Shown: one piece after another, positions 1 through 11,287 of the stretch
Layout of the letters: every line of letters begins with the position of its first letter
Numbering within the stretch: position 1 is the stretch's first letter
Assembly (NCBI RefSeq): GCF_002155685.1
Contig: NZ_MUYK01000002.1
Span: 310,001-374,000, forward strand
Direction of reading: 5' to 3'
Source of the DNA: Erythrobacter colymbi
Lineage (GTDB): Bacteria > Pseudomonadota > Alphaproteobacteria > Sphingomonadales > Sphingomonadaceae
DNA: 64,000 nt
Notes under the pieces: model-generated
What the model was told of the DNA's origin: nothing
The model's input: only the letters and a program-made list of their open reading frames with translations
Databases searched by the model: none
Made by a program: the position numbers and the translations under genes

Positions 1-353
1 CCAAGGCGCTTGAGCAATCGGGCGCGGACGGGGTGATGATCGGACGCGGGGCCTATGGCAAGCCGTGGCTGCTCGGGCAGGTCATGCACTGGTGGCGCAC
101 CGGTGAGGCGCGCGCCACGCCGGGGATCGACGAGCAATATGCCGTCGTCGTCGAACACTATAACCGGATGCTCGACCACTACGGGCGCGAGACCGGGGTG
201 AAGATGGCCCGCAAGCACCTCGGGTGGTACACCAAGGGGCTTCACGGCTCCGCCGAGTTCCGCAACCAGGTGAACTTCATCGACGATGCGAACCAGGTGC
301 TCGGCGAGATCGAGCGCTTCTATACACCTTTCCTCATGCAGCAGGCGGCCTGA
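1..353 (+). CDS. dusB: tRNA-dihydrouridine synthase DusB (NifR3 family), C-terminal part
   Basis: Reading frame open from position 3, so the gene begins outside the window; only about the last 116 codons are present. The segment contains the FMN-phosphate-binding end of the TIM barrel (GADGVMIGRGAYGKPW) followed by the helical C-terminal domain with the ARKHLGWY motif typical of Dus proteins. The family reduces uridine to dihydrouridine in the D-loop of tRNA using FMN and NADPH in the cytoplasm. It stops 3 bases before ntrB, the usual alphaproteobacterial arrangement (nifR3-ntrBC), which supports DusB over DusA or DusC and implies cotranscription with the nitrogen regulators. Confidence 0.9.
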   Translation, partial: KALEQSGADGVMIGRGAYGKPWLLGQVMHWWRTGEARATPGIDEQYAVVVEHYNRMLDHYGRETGVKMARKHLGWYTKGLHGSAEFRNQVNFIDDANQVLGEIERFYTPFLMQQAA

Positions 354-356
354 CGC

Positions 357-1466
357 ATGGCGTCCATTCCGCTCGAACCGCAACCGGGCAATCGCCCCGA
401 TGCGCGTGCGCAGCTGGCAGGACTGATCTTCGCGCTGATCCTGCTCGATCCCGATGGCCTTATTGCCGAGGTCAATCACGCCGCCGAGGACTTGCTCGGC
501 ACCAGCGCGGTGCGGCTCGTCGGCACGCGGCTGACAGATCGCATCGGCCCGCTCGATCCGCGGGTCGAGGCGCGTCTGGTGGCGAGTGACGAGGCGTTGG
601 TCGCCCGGGACCTCGCGATCCGCGTCGGGGTGCAGGAAACCCGCGTCAACCTCACTGCCTCGCCGCTCGGCGGTTTTCCCGGGTGGCGGGTGGTGACCCT
701 GTCGCAGATCGGCCATGACGAGAGCGCCAATCCCGCAGGCGGCGAAGCGATGCTCGGCGCGCCGGCGGTGCTCGCGCACGAGATCAAGAACCCGCTCGCC
801 GCTATCCGCGGAGCGGGCCAACTCGCTGCGAGGAAGCTCCCCCATGCCGACAAGAAGCTCGCGCGGATGATCACCGACGAGGTTGATCGCATTGCGCGGC
901 TGATCGACCGGATGCAGCAGCTGGGCAGCACCCGCACCGGCCCCTTCGATGCCTGCAACCCGCACGAGGCGATCCGCGCTGCGGTGGCGACCATGCGCGC
1001 GGCCGGGAGTTCACTGGGCGAAGTCGAGATCCGCGAGGAGTTCGACCCCTCGCTCCCGCCGGTGCTCGCCAACCGCGATGCGCTCGAACAGGTGCTGATC
1101 AACCTCATCTCCAACGCCCGCGATGCGGCGCTGGGGAAGGGCGGGACGGGAGCCAGGGACGGTGTGGTCATCGTCCAGACCCGCTTCGTCAGCGGCCTCG
1201 CCTTCAGCGCGATCCGCAACGGCCGCGCAGTGCCGCTGCCGATCGAGATCACCATTTCCGACAACGGCCCCGGCATCGACCCGACCTTGCGCGACCATGT
1301 GTTCGAGCCCTTCGTCTCGTCCAAGCCCTCGGGGCAGGGGCTCGGCCTCTCGCTGGTGAGGAAGCTGGTGCGCGACATGAACGGCAATGTGAGCCACGAC
1401 CGCGATGCCCGTTCGGGCCTCACCAATTTCCGCCTGCATCTGCCGCAGGCACCGGACACGCTCTGA
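357..1466 (+). CDS. ntrB: Nitrogen regulation sensor histidine kinase NtrB
   Basis: 369 residues, within the family's usual length. The N-terminal 120 or so residues look like a PAS sensor (LLDPDGLIAEVNHAAEDLLG). The HisKA box AHEIKNPLAAIRG places the phosphorylated histidine at about residue 141. The ATPase domain has its N box around residues 249-253 (NLISNARDA), a DNGPGID G1 box and GQGLGLSL. No membrane segment is seen, so it is a soluble kinase, as expected for NtrB, which phosphorylates or dephosphorylates NtrC under control of the PII protein. ATG start is 3 bases after the dusB stop, and ntrC follows after 4 bases, indicating one operon. Confidence 0.93.
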   Translation: MASIPLEPQPGNRPDARAQLAGLIFALILLDPDGLIAEVNHAAEDLLGTSAVRLVGTRLTDRIGPLDPRVEARLVASDEALVARDLAIRVGVQETRVNLTASPLGGFPGWRVVTLSQIGHDESANPAGGEAMLGAPAVLAHEIKNPLAAIRGAGQLAARKLPHADKKLARMITDEVDRIARLIDRMQQLGSTRTGPFDACNPHEAIRAAVATMRAAGSSLGEVEIREEFDPSLPPVLANRDALEQVLINLISNARDAALGKGGTGARDGVVIVQTRFVSGLAFSAIRNGRAVPLPIEITISDNGPGIDPTLRDHVFEPFVSSKPSGQGLGLSLVRKLVRDMNGNVSHDRDARSGLTNFRLHLPQAPDTL

Positions 1467-1470
1467 ACCG

Positions 1471-2910
<1,440 letters not shown>

Positions 2911-2975
2911 TCACCGCTGCTGCGGCACATGATGGCGCAGAACCACAGTTTTCAGCCGATTGTATCTTGCACTTC

Positions 2976-3001
2976 TGCCACACCATTGTTGTAAAGTGGC
3001 A
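2976..3001 (+). promoter_or_regulatory. Inverted repeat directly before ntrY start
   Basis: TGCCAC and GTGGCA form a perfect 6-base inverted repeat with a 14-base loop. The right arm ends 3 bases before the ATG of ntrY at 3005, so it covers the place where a ribosome binding site would sit, and no good Shine-Dalgarno sequence is otherwise visible. It could be a translational hairpin or an operator. It may also be chance. Confidence 0.35.
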
Positions 3002-3004
3002 ACG

Positions 3005-5236
3005 ATGGAGCAAGTCCCGCCCAGAACGCCGAGCCTGATCCCGCGGCAGCCGCCGCGCTGGTGGCGGCGCTTCATGGTAGCGGCGCGGCGCGCCAATATC
3101 TTCCTGTGGCTCGAGGTCTTTGCGGTGGTTGCACTGGCGGGAGCGGTCGTCGCGACATGGTCGACCTTCGGCCGCTCGGGTGCGCCGGACGATCTGCTGC
3201 CCACCATGCAGGTCTCGATCCTGCTGATGGCAACGCTGGTGCCGGCGATGATGCTGCTGGTGCTGATCGGCCGCCGCCTCGCGCTGCGCCGCGCCTCGGG
3301 CAGCACCGCGCGGCTGCATGTGCGCCTCGTGTTCTTCTTTTCGATGGTCGCCGCCCTGCCGACCTTGCTGGTCGCGGGCTTTGCCGCTTTCCTGTTCCAG
3401 ACCGGCGTCGACTTCTGGTTCTCCGACGAATCCCGCGGGCTGATGGAGAACGCCAACGCGCTGGCGCAGAATTACTACGATTCCAACCAGCGCAACGTCG
3501 AACAGAACTCGATCACCATGGCGACCGACATGCGCGACACGCTTTCGCGGGTGCCGATCACCGATCCCGACTTTCCCGACTTCTACACCTATCAGGTGCG
3601 CGGCCGCGAAATCTCGGAAAGCGCGATCCTCCAGCGCATGCCTGACGGTTCGTTCCGCACGGCGGTGGCGGTGAACCTCACCAAGGACGGAAGCCCGCAG
3701 GAATTCAGCCGCAAGGCGCTCCCCCGCCTCGACCGCGGCGAGCTGGCGGTGGTGGTTGGCAGCCCCGAGCGGATCGAGGCGCTGGTGCCGATCGACGCGC
3801 AGTCGGGCGTATACCTCTACAACGCGCGCACCACCGAGGAGACGATGTTCAACTCGTGGTCGCGCGCGCAATCGATCGTGACCGCATATGACCGCCTGAC
3901 GGGAAGCGCCCGCACGCTCCAGCTGCGCTTCAACCTCGCGCTTGTCACTGTCAGCCTGCTGCTGGTGGGCCTCGCGATCTGGTTCGCGCTGCGCTTCGCC
4001 GACCGGCAGGTCGAGCCGCTAACCGACCTCGTCGGCGCGGCGCGCAAGGTGGGGCAGGGGAACTTCGCGCTCAGGCTCGAGGGGCGCACCGGCGCGGACG
4101 AGATCGGTCTCCTGAACCGCGCCTTCAACCGCATGACCGCGCAGCTCGAGAAGCAGACGCAAGCCCTCGTCAGCGCCAACCGCCAGATCGACGACCGCCG
4201 CGCCTTTACCGAGGCCGTTCTGGAATCGGTCACCGCTGGTGTCGTCTCGGTCGATGCGGCGGCGAGCGTGACGCTGATGAACTCCTCCGCGCAGGCTCTG
4301 CTCGCGCATGACGGCCTGCCCGCCGACCTCGTCGGACAGTCGCTCGAGACCCTAGCGCCCGAGGTTGCGCGGATCGTCGCCGAAGGCAAGGAGCGCGCGA
4401 TCGTCACCCATGCAAAGGGCACCGACCTCCTGACTCTCGCGGTCAAGGTCGCGCCAGGCACCGGCGGCGGGCACGTGATCACCTTCGAGGACATCACCCG
4501 ACAGCTGCTCGACCAGCGCCAGGCCGCATGGTCCGATGTGGCGCGCCGGATCGCGCACGAGATCAAGAACCCGCTTACCCCGATCCAGCTGGCGACCGAG
4601 CGCTTGAAGCGCCGCTATCGCAAGCAGGTGACCGACGAGGACCGCGAGCTGTTCGACGATCTCACCAACACCATCGTCCGGCAGGTCGGCGATCTGCGCA
4701 CGATGGTCGACGAATTCTCCTCCTTCGCGCGCCTGCCCAAGCCCGTATTCCGTGACGAAGACGCGCTCGATCTCGTCCGGCAGGCGGTGTTCCTGCAGGA
4801 AGTCGCTCATTCCGGCATCGCTTTCAGCGTCGCCTCCTCCGAGCTGATCGACCGTGAGGTGCGCTGCGACCGCCACCAGTTCGGTCAGGCGATGACCAAC
4901 GTCCTCAAGAACGCGGTCGAAGCGGTCGAGGCGCGCGCTGCCGAGGCGAAGGGGGCCTATGCCGGCGAGATTGCCGTCACCATGCGCGATGCGGGCGAAT
5001 CCATTGTCGTCACCATCGAGGACAATGGCATCGGCCTTCCCGCCAATCCCGAGCGGCTGACCCAGCCCTATGTCACCACGCGCGAGAAGGGCACCGGGCT
5101 CGGCCTCGCGATCGTCAACAAGATCGTCGACGAGCATGGCGGCGACATGAGCTTTGCGAGCAGCGCAACCGGCGGCACGCGCGTCACCTTGCGCTTCGCC
5201 CGCAATCCCAACCCAATTGAAGGCGGCGATGCATGA
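3005..5236 (+). CDS. ntrY: Nitrogen regulation sensor histidine kinase NtrY
   Basis: 743 residues from the ATG at 3005; a TTG 45 bases upstream is also in frame but less likely. Membrane segments near the N-terminus (around residues 30-50, 65-90 and 110-135), a long periplasmic region, another membrane segment near 310-330, then HAMP, PAS, HisKA with AHEIKNPLTPIQ (phosphohistidine about H518) and HATPase boxes DNGIGLP and GTGLGLAIV. This is the membrane kinase of the NtrYX pair, linked in alphaproteobacteria to nitrogen, redox and envelope signals. ntrX follows after 46 bases. A weak inverted repeat overlaps the start region. Confidence 0.93.
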   Translation: MEQVPPRTPSLIPRQPPRWWRRFMVAARRANIFLWLEVFAVVALAGAVVATWSTFGRSGAPDDLLPTMQVSILLMATLVPAMMLLVLIGRRLALRRASGSTARLHVRLVFFFSMVAALPTLLVAGFAAFLFQTGVDFWFSDESRGLMENANALAQNYYDSNQRNVEQNSITMATDMRDTLSRVPITDPDFPDFYTYQVRGREISESAILQRMPDGSFRTAVAVNLTKDGSPQEFSRKALPRLDRGELAVVVGSPERIEALVPIDAQSGVYLYNARTTEETMFNSWSRAQSIVTAYDRLTGSARTLQLRFNLALVTVSLLLVGLAIWFALRFADRQVEPLTDLVGAARKVGQGNFALRLEGRTGADEIGLLNRAFNRMTAQLEKQTQALVSANRQIDDRRAFTEAVLESVTAGVVSVDAAASVTLMNSSAQALLAHDGLPADLVGQSLETLAPEVARIVAEGKERAIVTHAKGTDLLTLAVKVAPGTGGGHVITFEDITRQLLDQRQAAWSDVARRIAHEIKNPLTPIQLATERLKRRYRKQVTDEDRELFDDLTNTIVRQVGDLRTMVDEFSSFARLPKPVFRDEDALDLVRQAVFLQEVAHSGIAFSVASSELIDREVRCDRHQFGQAMTNVLKNAVEAVEARAAEAKGAYAGEIAVTMRDAGESIVVTIEDNGIGLPANPERLTQPYVTTREKGTGLGLAIVNKIVDEHGGDMSFASSATGGTRVTLRFARNPNPIEGGDA

Positions 5237-5282
5237 TCCCGCTTTCGGTCGTTCCCCACCTCACCTCCGAAGGACCCGCCCG

Positions 5283-6665
<1,383 letters not shown>

Positions 6666-6703
6666 CCGCGAAAGGCCGTGATAGTCTTGCGCAAAATCCG
6701 GCC

Positions 6704-6732
6704 TTGTCCCGGAGCGGCGCAAGCGCCATTAT
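6704..6732 (+). promoter_or_regulatory. Candidate sigma70-type promoter for hfq
   Basis: TTGTCC, a 17-base spacer and CATTAT lie about 90 bases before the hfq start in the 156-base gap after ntrX. The match to TTGACA/TATAAT is fair, and the gap is long enough for a separate promoter. No strong terminator for ntrX is visible in the same gap. Confidence 0.35.
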
Positions 6733-6821
6733 GGAGGGACTGCGCTGCTGACCGTTTGCTTTTTGCGGCAGCCTAATCCCCACGCGGGCACAAACGCCCG
6801 CCAAAAACAGGAGCCACGACC

Positions 6822-7406
6822 ATGTCGACCGGGCGAACGCTCTCCCCCCGACCGATTTCGCGCCCGCCGGCGCAGGCTGAAGCCGCTTCCGGCAAGAGCG
6901 GCGGGCCTGCTCTCCGCCAGGGCGGCAATCTTCAGGACGCCTTCCTTAACCTGCTGCGCAAGAACAAGATTCCGGTCACCATGTTCCTGGTGAAGGGCGT
7001 GAAGCTTCAGGGGATTGTCACATGGTTCGACAATTTCTCGATCCTGCTGCGCCGCGATGGCCAGTCGCAGCTGGTCTACAAGCATGCGATCAGCACGATC
7101 ATGCCGGGCCAGTCGCTCGATCCGGCGCAGTTCGGCAGCCAGTCGGGCGGTCGCAAGCAGAAGCTGCTGCAGGACGTGTTCCTCAGCCGCGTCGCCGATG
7201 CCGAGGTTCAGGTCACGATGTTCCTCGTGAATGGCGTGATGCTGCAGGGGCGCATTGCCGCCTATGACCTGTTCTGTATGCTGCTGGAACGCGACGGCGC
7301 GGTGCAGCTTGCCTACAAGCACGCCGTCTCCACCATCCAGCCCGCATCCCCGGTCGACCTCAGCGTCGACGATGATGACGGCGAAGACGACGGGATAGAC
7401 GACTGA
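6822..7406 (+). CDS. hfq: RNA chaperone Hfq with two tandem Sm domains
   Basis: 194 residues instead of the usual 70-100. Two Hfq Sm domains occur in a row: about residues 36-95 ([27 protein letters not shown]) and 115-174 ([27 protein letters not shown]), joined by a 20-residue linker rich in Gly, Ser and Lys, with an acidic tail after. Both keep the proximal-face Gln and the Lys-His of YKHA. Domain 1 keeps rim basic residues (RKNK) and the distal-face Lys of VKLQG. Domain 2 has RVADAE at the rim and Met for that Lys, so the two halves are not equivalent. Hfq pairs small RNAs with mRNAs; a trimer of this protein could form the six-domain ring. hflX follows, as in many proteobacteria. Confidence 0.93.
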   Translation: MSTGRTLSPRPISRPPAQAEAASGKSGGPALRQGGNLQDAFLNLLRKNKIPVTMFLVKGVKLQGIVTWFDNFSILLRRDGQSQLVYKHAISTIMPGQSLDPAQFGSQSGGRKQKLLQDVFLSRVADAEVQVTMFLVNGVMLQGRIAAYDLFCMLLERDGAVQLAYKHAVSTIQPASPVDLSVDDDDGEDDGIDD

Positions 7407-7453
7407 GTTTCGACAGCGAGTTTGCCGACGAGGTTACCCGCGGTGCGCGGGCC

Positions 7454-8725
7454 GTGGTGCTATGCCCGGACATCCGGTCGCTGCGCTACGACCTCGACCC
7501 GGCCGAACGTCTGGCCGAGGCTGAGGGGCTGGCGCTCGCGATCGGGGTGGTGATCGCCCATTCGGCCGTGCTGCCGGTGCGCCAGATGCAACCCAACACG
7601 CTGTTCGGCTCCGGCCAGGTCGAGAATATCGGCATCTGGTGCGCGCAAGCCGAGGCCGAGCTGGTGATCGTCGACGGCGCGCTGACCCCAATCCAGCAGC
7701 GCAATCTCGAGGACCGGCTGAAGCGCAAGGTGATCGACCGGACGGGGCTCATCCTCGAAATCTTCGGCGAGCGCGCGGCGACCGCGGAAGGGCGGTTGCA
7801 GGTCGAACTGGCGCATCTCGACTACCAGCAGAGCCGCCTGGTGCGCAGCTGGACCCACCTCGAACGCCAGCGCGGCGGCTTTGGCTTCCTTGGCGGTCCG
7901 GGCGAGACCCAGATCGAGGCCGACCGCCGCATGATCCGCCAGCGGATGGGCCGCTTGCGCCGCGATCTCGAACAGGTGAAGAAGACCCGCGCCCTGCACC
8001 GTGACCGGCGGGGGAGGGCACCTTGGCCGGTGGTGGCGCTGGTGGGCTATACCAACGCCGGAAAATCCACGCTCTTCAACCGTTTGACGGGCGCTGAGGT
8101 GATGGCGGAAGACCTGCTCTTCGCCACTCTGGACCCGACCATGCGGGCGATCGGCCTGCCCGGCGTGGAAAAGGCGATCCTCTCCGACACCGTGGGCTTC
8201 ATCTCCGATCTGCCGACGCAACTCGTCGCCGCTTTCCGCGCCACGCTCGAAGAGGTCACCGCTGCCGACGTGATCTGCCATGTGCGCGACATGGCAAACC
8301 CGAGCCACGCGGCGCAGAAGAAGCAGGTGCTCGAAGTGCTGGCCGATCTCGGGGTGGTCGACAGCGAAACCGGCACGAGCAGCATTCCGATCATCGAAGT
8401 CTGGAACAAGTGTGACCTGCTGGACGCTGATTCGCTTGCAGAATTGCGCGAGGCATCAGAAGGGCAGGGGGCGGTGATACTCTCGGCCGCGACGGGGCAG
8501 GGCGTCGACCTGCTCGAAGCCGAGCTCGCCCGCCTGTTGACCGGCGGAGCACGCGAGGTAAGCTTTCTGCTGCCCGTCAGTGACGGACGCCGGCTTGCTT
8601 GGCTCCATGCTCATGGCGATGTGCTGGCCGATGATGATGGCGGCGAGGGTGAGGCAGGTCCGATGCGCCGGGTGACCGTCCGGCTGAACCCCAAGGAACT
8701 GGGGCAATTCGCCAGTCTTTCCTGA
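7454..8725 (+). CDS. hflX: Ribosome-associated GTPase HflX
   Basis: 423 residues from a GTG at 7454. N-terminal HflX domain with the glycine-rich GGFGFLGGPGETQIE stretch, then a TrmE-Era-like G domain with G1 GYTNAGKST, G3 DTVGFISDLP and G4 NKCD. HflX splits stalled or damaged ribosomes in GTP-dependent fashion. The frame stays open upstream as far as a CTG at 7403 that overlaps the hfq stop, and the intervening residues ([15 protein letters not shown]) look like genuine HflX N-terminus, so the true start may be upstream of the GTG. The product is the usual neighbour of Hfq. Confidence 0.92.
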   Translation: MVLCPDIRSLRYDLDPAERLAEAEGLALAIGVVIAHSAVLPVRQMQPNTLFGSGQVENIGIWCAQAEAELVIVDGALTPIQQRNLEDRLKRKVIDRTGLILEIFGERAATAEGRLQVELAHLDYQQSRLVRSWTHLERQRGGFGFLGGPGETQIEADRRMIRQRMGRLRRDLEQVKKTRALHRDRRGRAPWPVVALVGYTNAGKSTLFNRLTGAEVMAEDLLFATLDPTMRAIGLPGVEKAILSDTVGFISDLPTQLVAAFRATLEEVTAADVICHVRDMANPSHAAQKKQVLEVLADLGVVDSETGTSSIPIIEVWNKCDLLDADSLAELREASEGQGAVILSAATGQGVDLLEAELARLLTGGAREVSFLLPVSDGRRLAWLHAHGDVLADDDGGEGEAGPMRRVTVRLNPKELGQFASLS

Positions 8726-8731
8726 GGCTTG

Positions 8732-9499
8732 TCAGGCTTTCTTGACCTGTTGCCAGAGCGCTTCCTGCGCATCGAGCGAGAGCTGAGCAAACGCTTCGGC
8801 CCCGGTGAGAGCCTCCATAGCGCGGAAGCGCCGCTCGAACTTGGCGTTGGCGGCGCGCAGTGCCTCCTCGGCGCTGATGCCGTAGGCACGGACGTAATTG
8901 ACCACCGCGAAGAGCAGGTCGCCGGCTTCCTCGAGCCGCTCTTGTTCCGAACCAGCGGTCTTGAGCTCCTCGATTTCCTCGGCGATCTTCGCTTCGGAGC
9001 CTGACGGATCGGGCCAGTCGAAGCCCGTGCGCGCCGCGCGCTTCTGGAGCTTCTCGGCGCGCATCAATGCTGGCAGAGCGAGCGCCACGCCGTCGAGCGC
9101 CGAGGCGATGCCTTTGGCGCTGCGCTCCTTGGCCTTGAGATCCTCCCAGCGTGCTTCGTCCATCGTGCCGCCGGCGTCGGTGAAGATATGCGGGTGACGC
9201 GCTTCCATCTTTGCGCTGATGGCGGCGGCCACATCGGCGAATGTGAAATAGCCGGCTTCCTCGGCCATGCGGGCGTGGAACACGACCTGGAACAGCAGAT
9301 CGCCGAGCTCTTCACGCAGTTCCGCCATGTCGCCGCGCGCGATGGCATCGGCGACCTCGTAGGCTTCCTCGATCGTGTAAGGCGCGATGGTTTCGAAGGT
9401 CTGGGCGGTGTCCCAGTCGCACCCGTCGACCGGATCGCGCAGCTGCGCCATGATCGCGAGCAGATGGTCGATAGGGGATGCTGGAGGGACGTCGCTCAT
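8732..9499 (-). CDS. mazG: Nucleoside triphosphate pyrophosphohydrolase MazG
   Basis: 255 residues, standard for the two-domain MazG. The first MazG repeat has CDWDTAQTFETI and the metal-binding EEAYE and EELGDLLFQVVFH motifs (residues about 25-85); a second repeat follows with EEIEELK and EEAGDLLFAVVNYVR near 170-220. MazG hydrolyses non-canonical and excess NTPs to NMP and pyrophosphate in the cytoplasm. It converges on hflX with only 6 bases between the stops. A 14-bp AT palindrome lies 18 bases before its start. Confidence 0.93.
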   Translation of the reverse strand: MSDVPPASPIDHLLAIMAQLRDPVDGCDWDTAQTFETIAPYTIEEAYEVADAIARGDMAELREELGDLLFQVVFHARMAEEAGYFTFADVAAAISAKMEARHPHIFTDAGGTMDEARWEDLKAKERSAKGIASALDGVALALPALMRAEKLQKRAARTGFDWPDPSGSEAKIAEEIEELKTAGSEQERLEEAGDLLFAVVNYVRAYGISAEEALRAANAKFERRFRAMEALTGAEAFAQLSLDAQEALWQQVKKA

Positions 9500-9516
9500 C
9501 CTGTTCCTCGAGATGG

Positions 9517-9530
9517 ATAATATATATTAT
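9517..9530. promoter_or_regulatory. Perfect 14-bp AT-only palindrome upstream of mazG
   Basis: ATAATATATATTAT is its own reverse complement and contains no G or C, inside very GC-rich sequence. It sits 18-31 bases upstream of the mazG start on the minus strand, where a -10 box (TATATT or TATTAT) would be placed. It may be the mazG promoter, an operator, or both. Confidence 0.5.
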
Positions 9531-9537
9531 GTAAAAT

Positions 9538-9735
9538 CTATATCAGCGAGGAGGCGCTATCCTGCACGTAGAAGAACCATTGCACGATCACGAAGACGGC
9601 GCCGAATATCACCACCCACGCCAGCGCCATCTTCACCATCTGGCCCCAACCGAGCCGCATCGAGGCGACCGCGCTCGATGCCAGAATCAGCCAGCCGAGC
9701 GTTGTGACCAGCGGCAGCAGCATGTCGTCGCTCAT
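9538..9735 (-). CDS. Small two-helix membrane protein, unknown function
   Basis: 65 residues with two hydrophobic segments (about residues 5-24 and 34-55) separated by a short basic stretch (MRLGWGQMVK). The ATG overlaps the stop of the MBL hydrolase gene as ATGA, so it is probably translated by coupling. The pattern of the second helix (KMALAWVVIFGAVF) resembles the membrane anchor found at the N-terminus of alphaproteobacterial retropepsin-like aspartic proteases, but no protease domain follows; this comparison is from memory. No function is assigned. Confidence 0.7.
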   Translation of the reverse strand: MSDDMLLPLVTTLGWLILASSAVASMRLGWGQMVKMALAWVVIFGAVFVIVQWFFYVQDSASSLI

Positions 9736-10514
9736 GCGATCATCTCCAGCCCGTCATAACCGACCGTCACGAAGTCTGGGACCTCGGCGCACAGCGCGGC
9801 ATAGTCCATGCTCTTGTCGAGATGGCTGAGAACCACGTGCCCGGCGCGCGCCTTTTCTCCCAGTTCGATCGCCATGCCGAGATGTGCATGGGTCGGATGC
9901 GGCTCACGGCGAAGGCAATCGCTCACGAGAATGTCGACCTTGTAGAACAGGTCGATCATCTCGTCGGAAATCGCACTGAAATCGGTAGCATAGCCGATGG
10001 ACTTCCCATCGGCTTCGAAACGATAGGCCGTGGTTTCGCCTGGGCCATGCGCCATCTGGCACCAGTCGACCCCGAAGCCCGCGATCATCCGCAGCCGGTC
10101 GAGCGTGTCGATCGTGCAGATCGTCGGATAGCCTTCTTGCCCCGCAAAGACATAGCCGAAGCGCTGGCGCAGGCGCCGGACGGTCTCGGTCGAAGCGAAG
10201 CCCGGGATCGGCCCGCCGCGTCCGTAGCGCAGCACCCTCAGATCATCGATGCCGTGGCAGTGATCGGCGTGGTCATGCGTCCAGAACACTGCGTCGATAT
10301 GGCCGACGCTGTTCGCGAGCAGCTGCGCGCGGCAATCGGACGAGGTGTCGACCAGCAGGCGCTTGCCTTCGTCGCTCTCGACCATGATCGAGACCCGCGT
10401 GCGGCGGTTGCGCGGCTCGTTCGGATCGCAGTCGCCCCAGTCGCCCGTGCCATCCGGTCCGCCCAGCCGCGGCACCCCGGTCGAAGTGCCCGATCCGAGC
10501 ATGACCAGCTTCAC
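9732..10514 (-). CDS. MBL-fold metal-dependent hydrolase, PhnP-like
   Basis: 260 residues from a GTG start that overlaps the tatD stop (GTGA). The start is fixed by the conserved first strand KLVMLGSGTSTGVPRLGG, typical of PhnP/ElaC-like members of the metallo-beta-lactamase fold. The metal-binding signature THDHADHCHGIDDLR follows at about residue 80. PhnP itself cleaves phosphoribosyl 1,2-cyclic phosphate, but no phn genes are here, so the substrate is unknown. The gene sits in a coupled run with metG and tatD, a common arrangement in alphaproteobacteria. Confidence 0.88.
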   Translation of the reverse strand: MKLVMLGSGTSTGVPRLGGPDGTGDWGDCDPNEPRNRRTRVSIMVESDEGKRLLVDTSSDCRAQLLANSVGHIDAVFWTHDHADHCHGIDDLRVLRYGRGGPIPGFASTETVRRLRQRFGYVFAGQEGYPTICTIDTLDRLRMIAGFGVDWCQMAHGPGETTAYRFEADGKSIGYATDFSAISDEMIDLFYKVDILVSDCLRREPHPTHAHLGMAIELGEKARAGHVVLSHLDKSMDYAALCAEVPDFVTVGYDGLEMIA

Positions 10515-11287
10515 AGCGCCGCCTTGCTGAAAAGCTTGAAGAAATTCGCCGTGGTCACCCGCTTGAGGTGCTCCACCTCGATGCCCCGCAGGCCCGCGAC
10601 GAAACCCGCGGTATCGGCGACATAGGCCGGCTCGCACACCCGGCCCCGATGCGGGACCGGTGCGAGGAAGGGACTGTCAGTCTCGACCAGCAGTTTGTCT
10701 TCAGGGATCACTTTCGCGACCTCCTGCAAGTCCTTGGCATTCTTGAAGGTCACGATGCCGGAGAGCGAGATCGTGAGGCCCAGTGCCAGCACCTTTTCGG
10801 CAAAATCGGCCGAGGCGGTGAAGCAGTGGATCAGCGCCGGGAAAGCCCCCTTCCCCATCTCCTCGGCGAGGATCGCGTGGGTATCTTCTTCGGCATCGCG
10901 GGTGTGGATGATCAGCGGCAGCTGCGTCTCGCGTGCGACGTCGATATGCATGCGGAACAGAGACTTCTGCGCCTCTCTGTCCGACTTGTCGTAATAGTAG
11001 TCGAGCCCGGTCTCGCCGATCGCGACGACCTTGGGGTGCCGCGTCGCTTCGAGCAAGACCGCACGGCCGAGGTCCTGATGCGCATCGGCCTCGTGCGGGT
11101 GGATGCCGACGCTGGCGAAGACATCCGCCTCGCGCGCGGCGGTGCCGACCACCTGATCCCATTCGCTCTGTCGGGTCGAGATGTTGAGGAAGGCCCCCAC
11201 TCCTGCCGCCCGCGCGCGCGCCAGCACCCCCTCGCGGTCCTCGACGAGGCCTTTGTACTCGAGGTGGCAGTGGCTATCGACCAGCAT
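10511..11287 (-). CDS. tatD: TatD family metal-dependent DNase
   Basis: 258 residues, the normal length. Starts with the metal-binding DSHCHLEY motif, continues with FASVGIHPHEAD, ETGLDYYY and PLIIHTRDAEEDT, and ends with the ETDSPFLAPVPHRGR signature. TatD-family enzymes are metal-dependent 3'-5' exonucleases thought to act in repair of damaged DNA. The ATG shares one base with the metG stop, and the stop overlaps the start of the MBL hydrolase gene, so all three are probably translated together. Confidence 0.93.
   Translation of the reverse strand: MLVDSHCHLEYKGLVEDREGVLARARAAGVGAFLNISTRQSEWDQVVGTAAREADVFASVGIHPHEADAHQDLGRAVLLEATRHPKVVAIGETGLDYYYDKSDREAQKSLFRMHIDVARETQLPLIIHTRDAEEDTHAILAEEMGKGAFPALIHCFTASADFAEKVLALGLTISLSGIVTFKNAKDLQEVAKVIPEDKLLVETDSPFLAPVPHRGRVCEPAYVADTAGFVAGLRGIEVEHLKRVTTANFFKLFSKAAL

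Noticed and set aside
476..1459. Long antisense frames opposite ntrB and many other genes
   Set aside because: They are shadows of GC-rich genes: no conserved motif, no ribosome site, and the opposite-strand proteins are clear family members.
2996..3015. Sigma54-like sequence TGGCAACGATGGAGCA at the ntrY start
   Set aside because: GG and GC have the right spacing, but -12 lacks TTGC, the box spans the start codon, and nothing else supports it.
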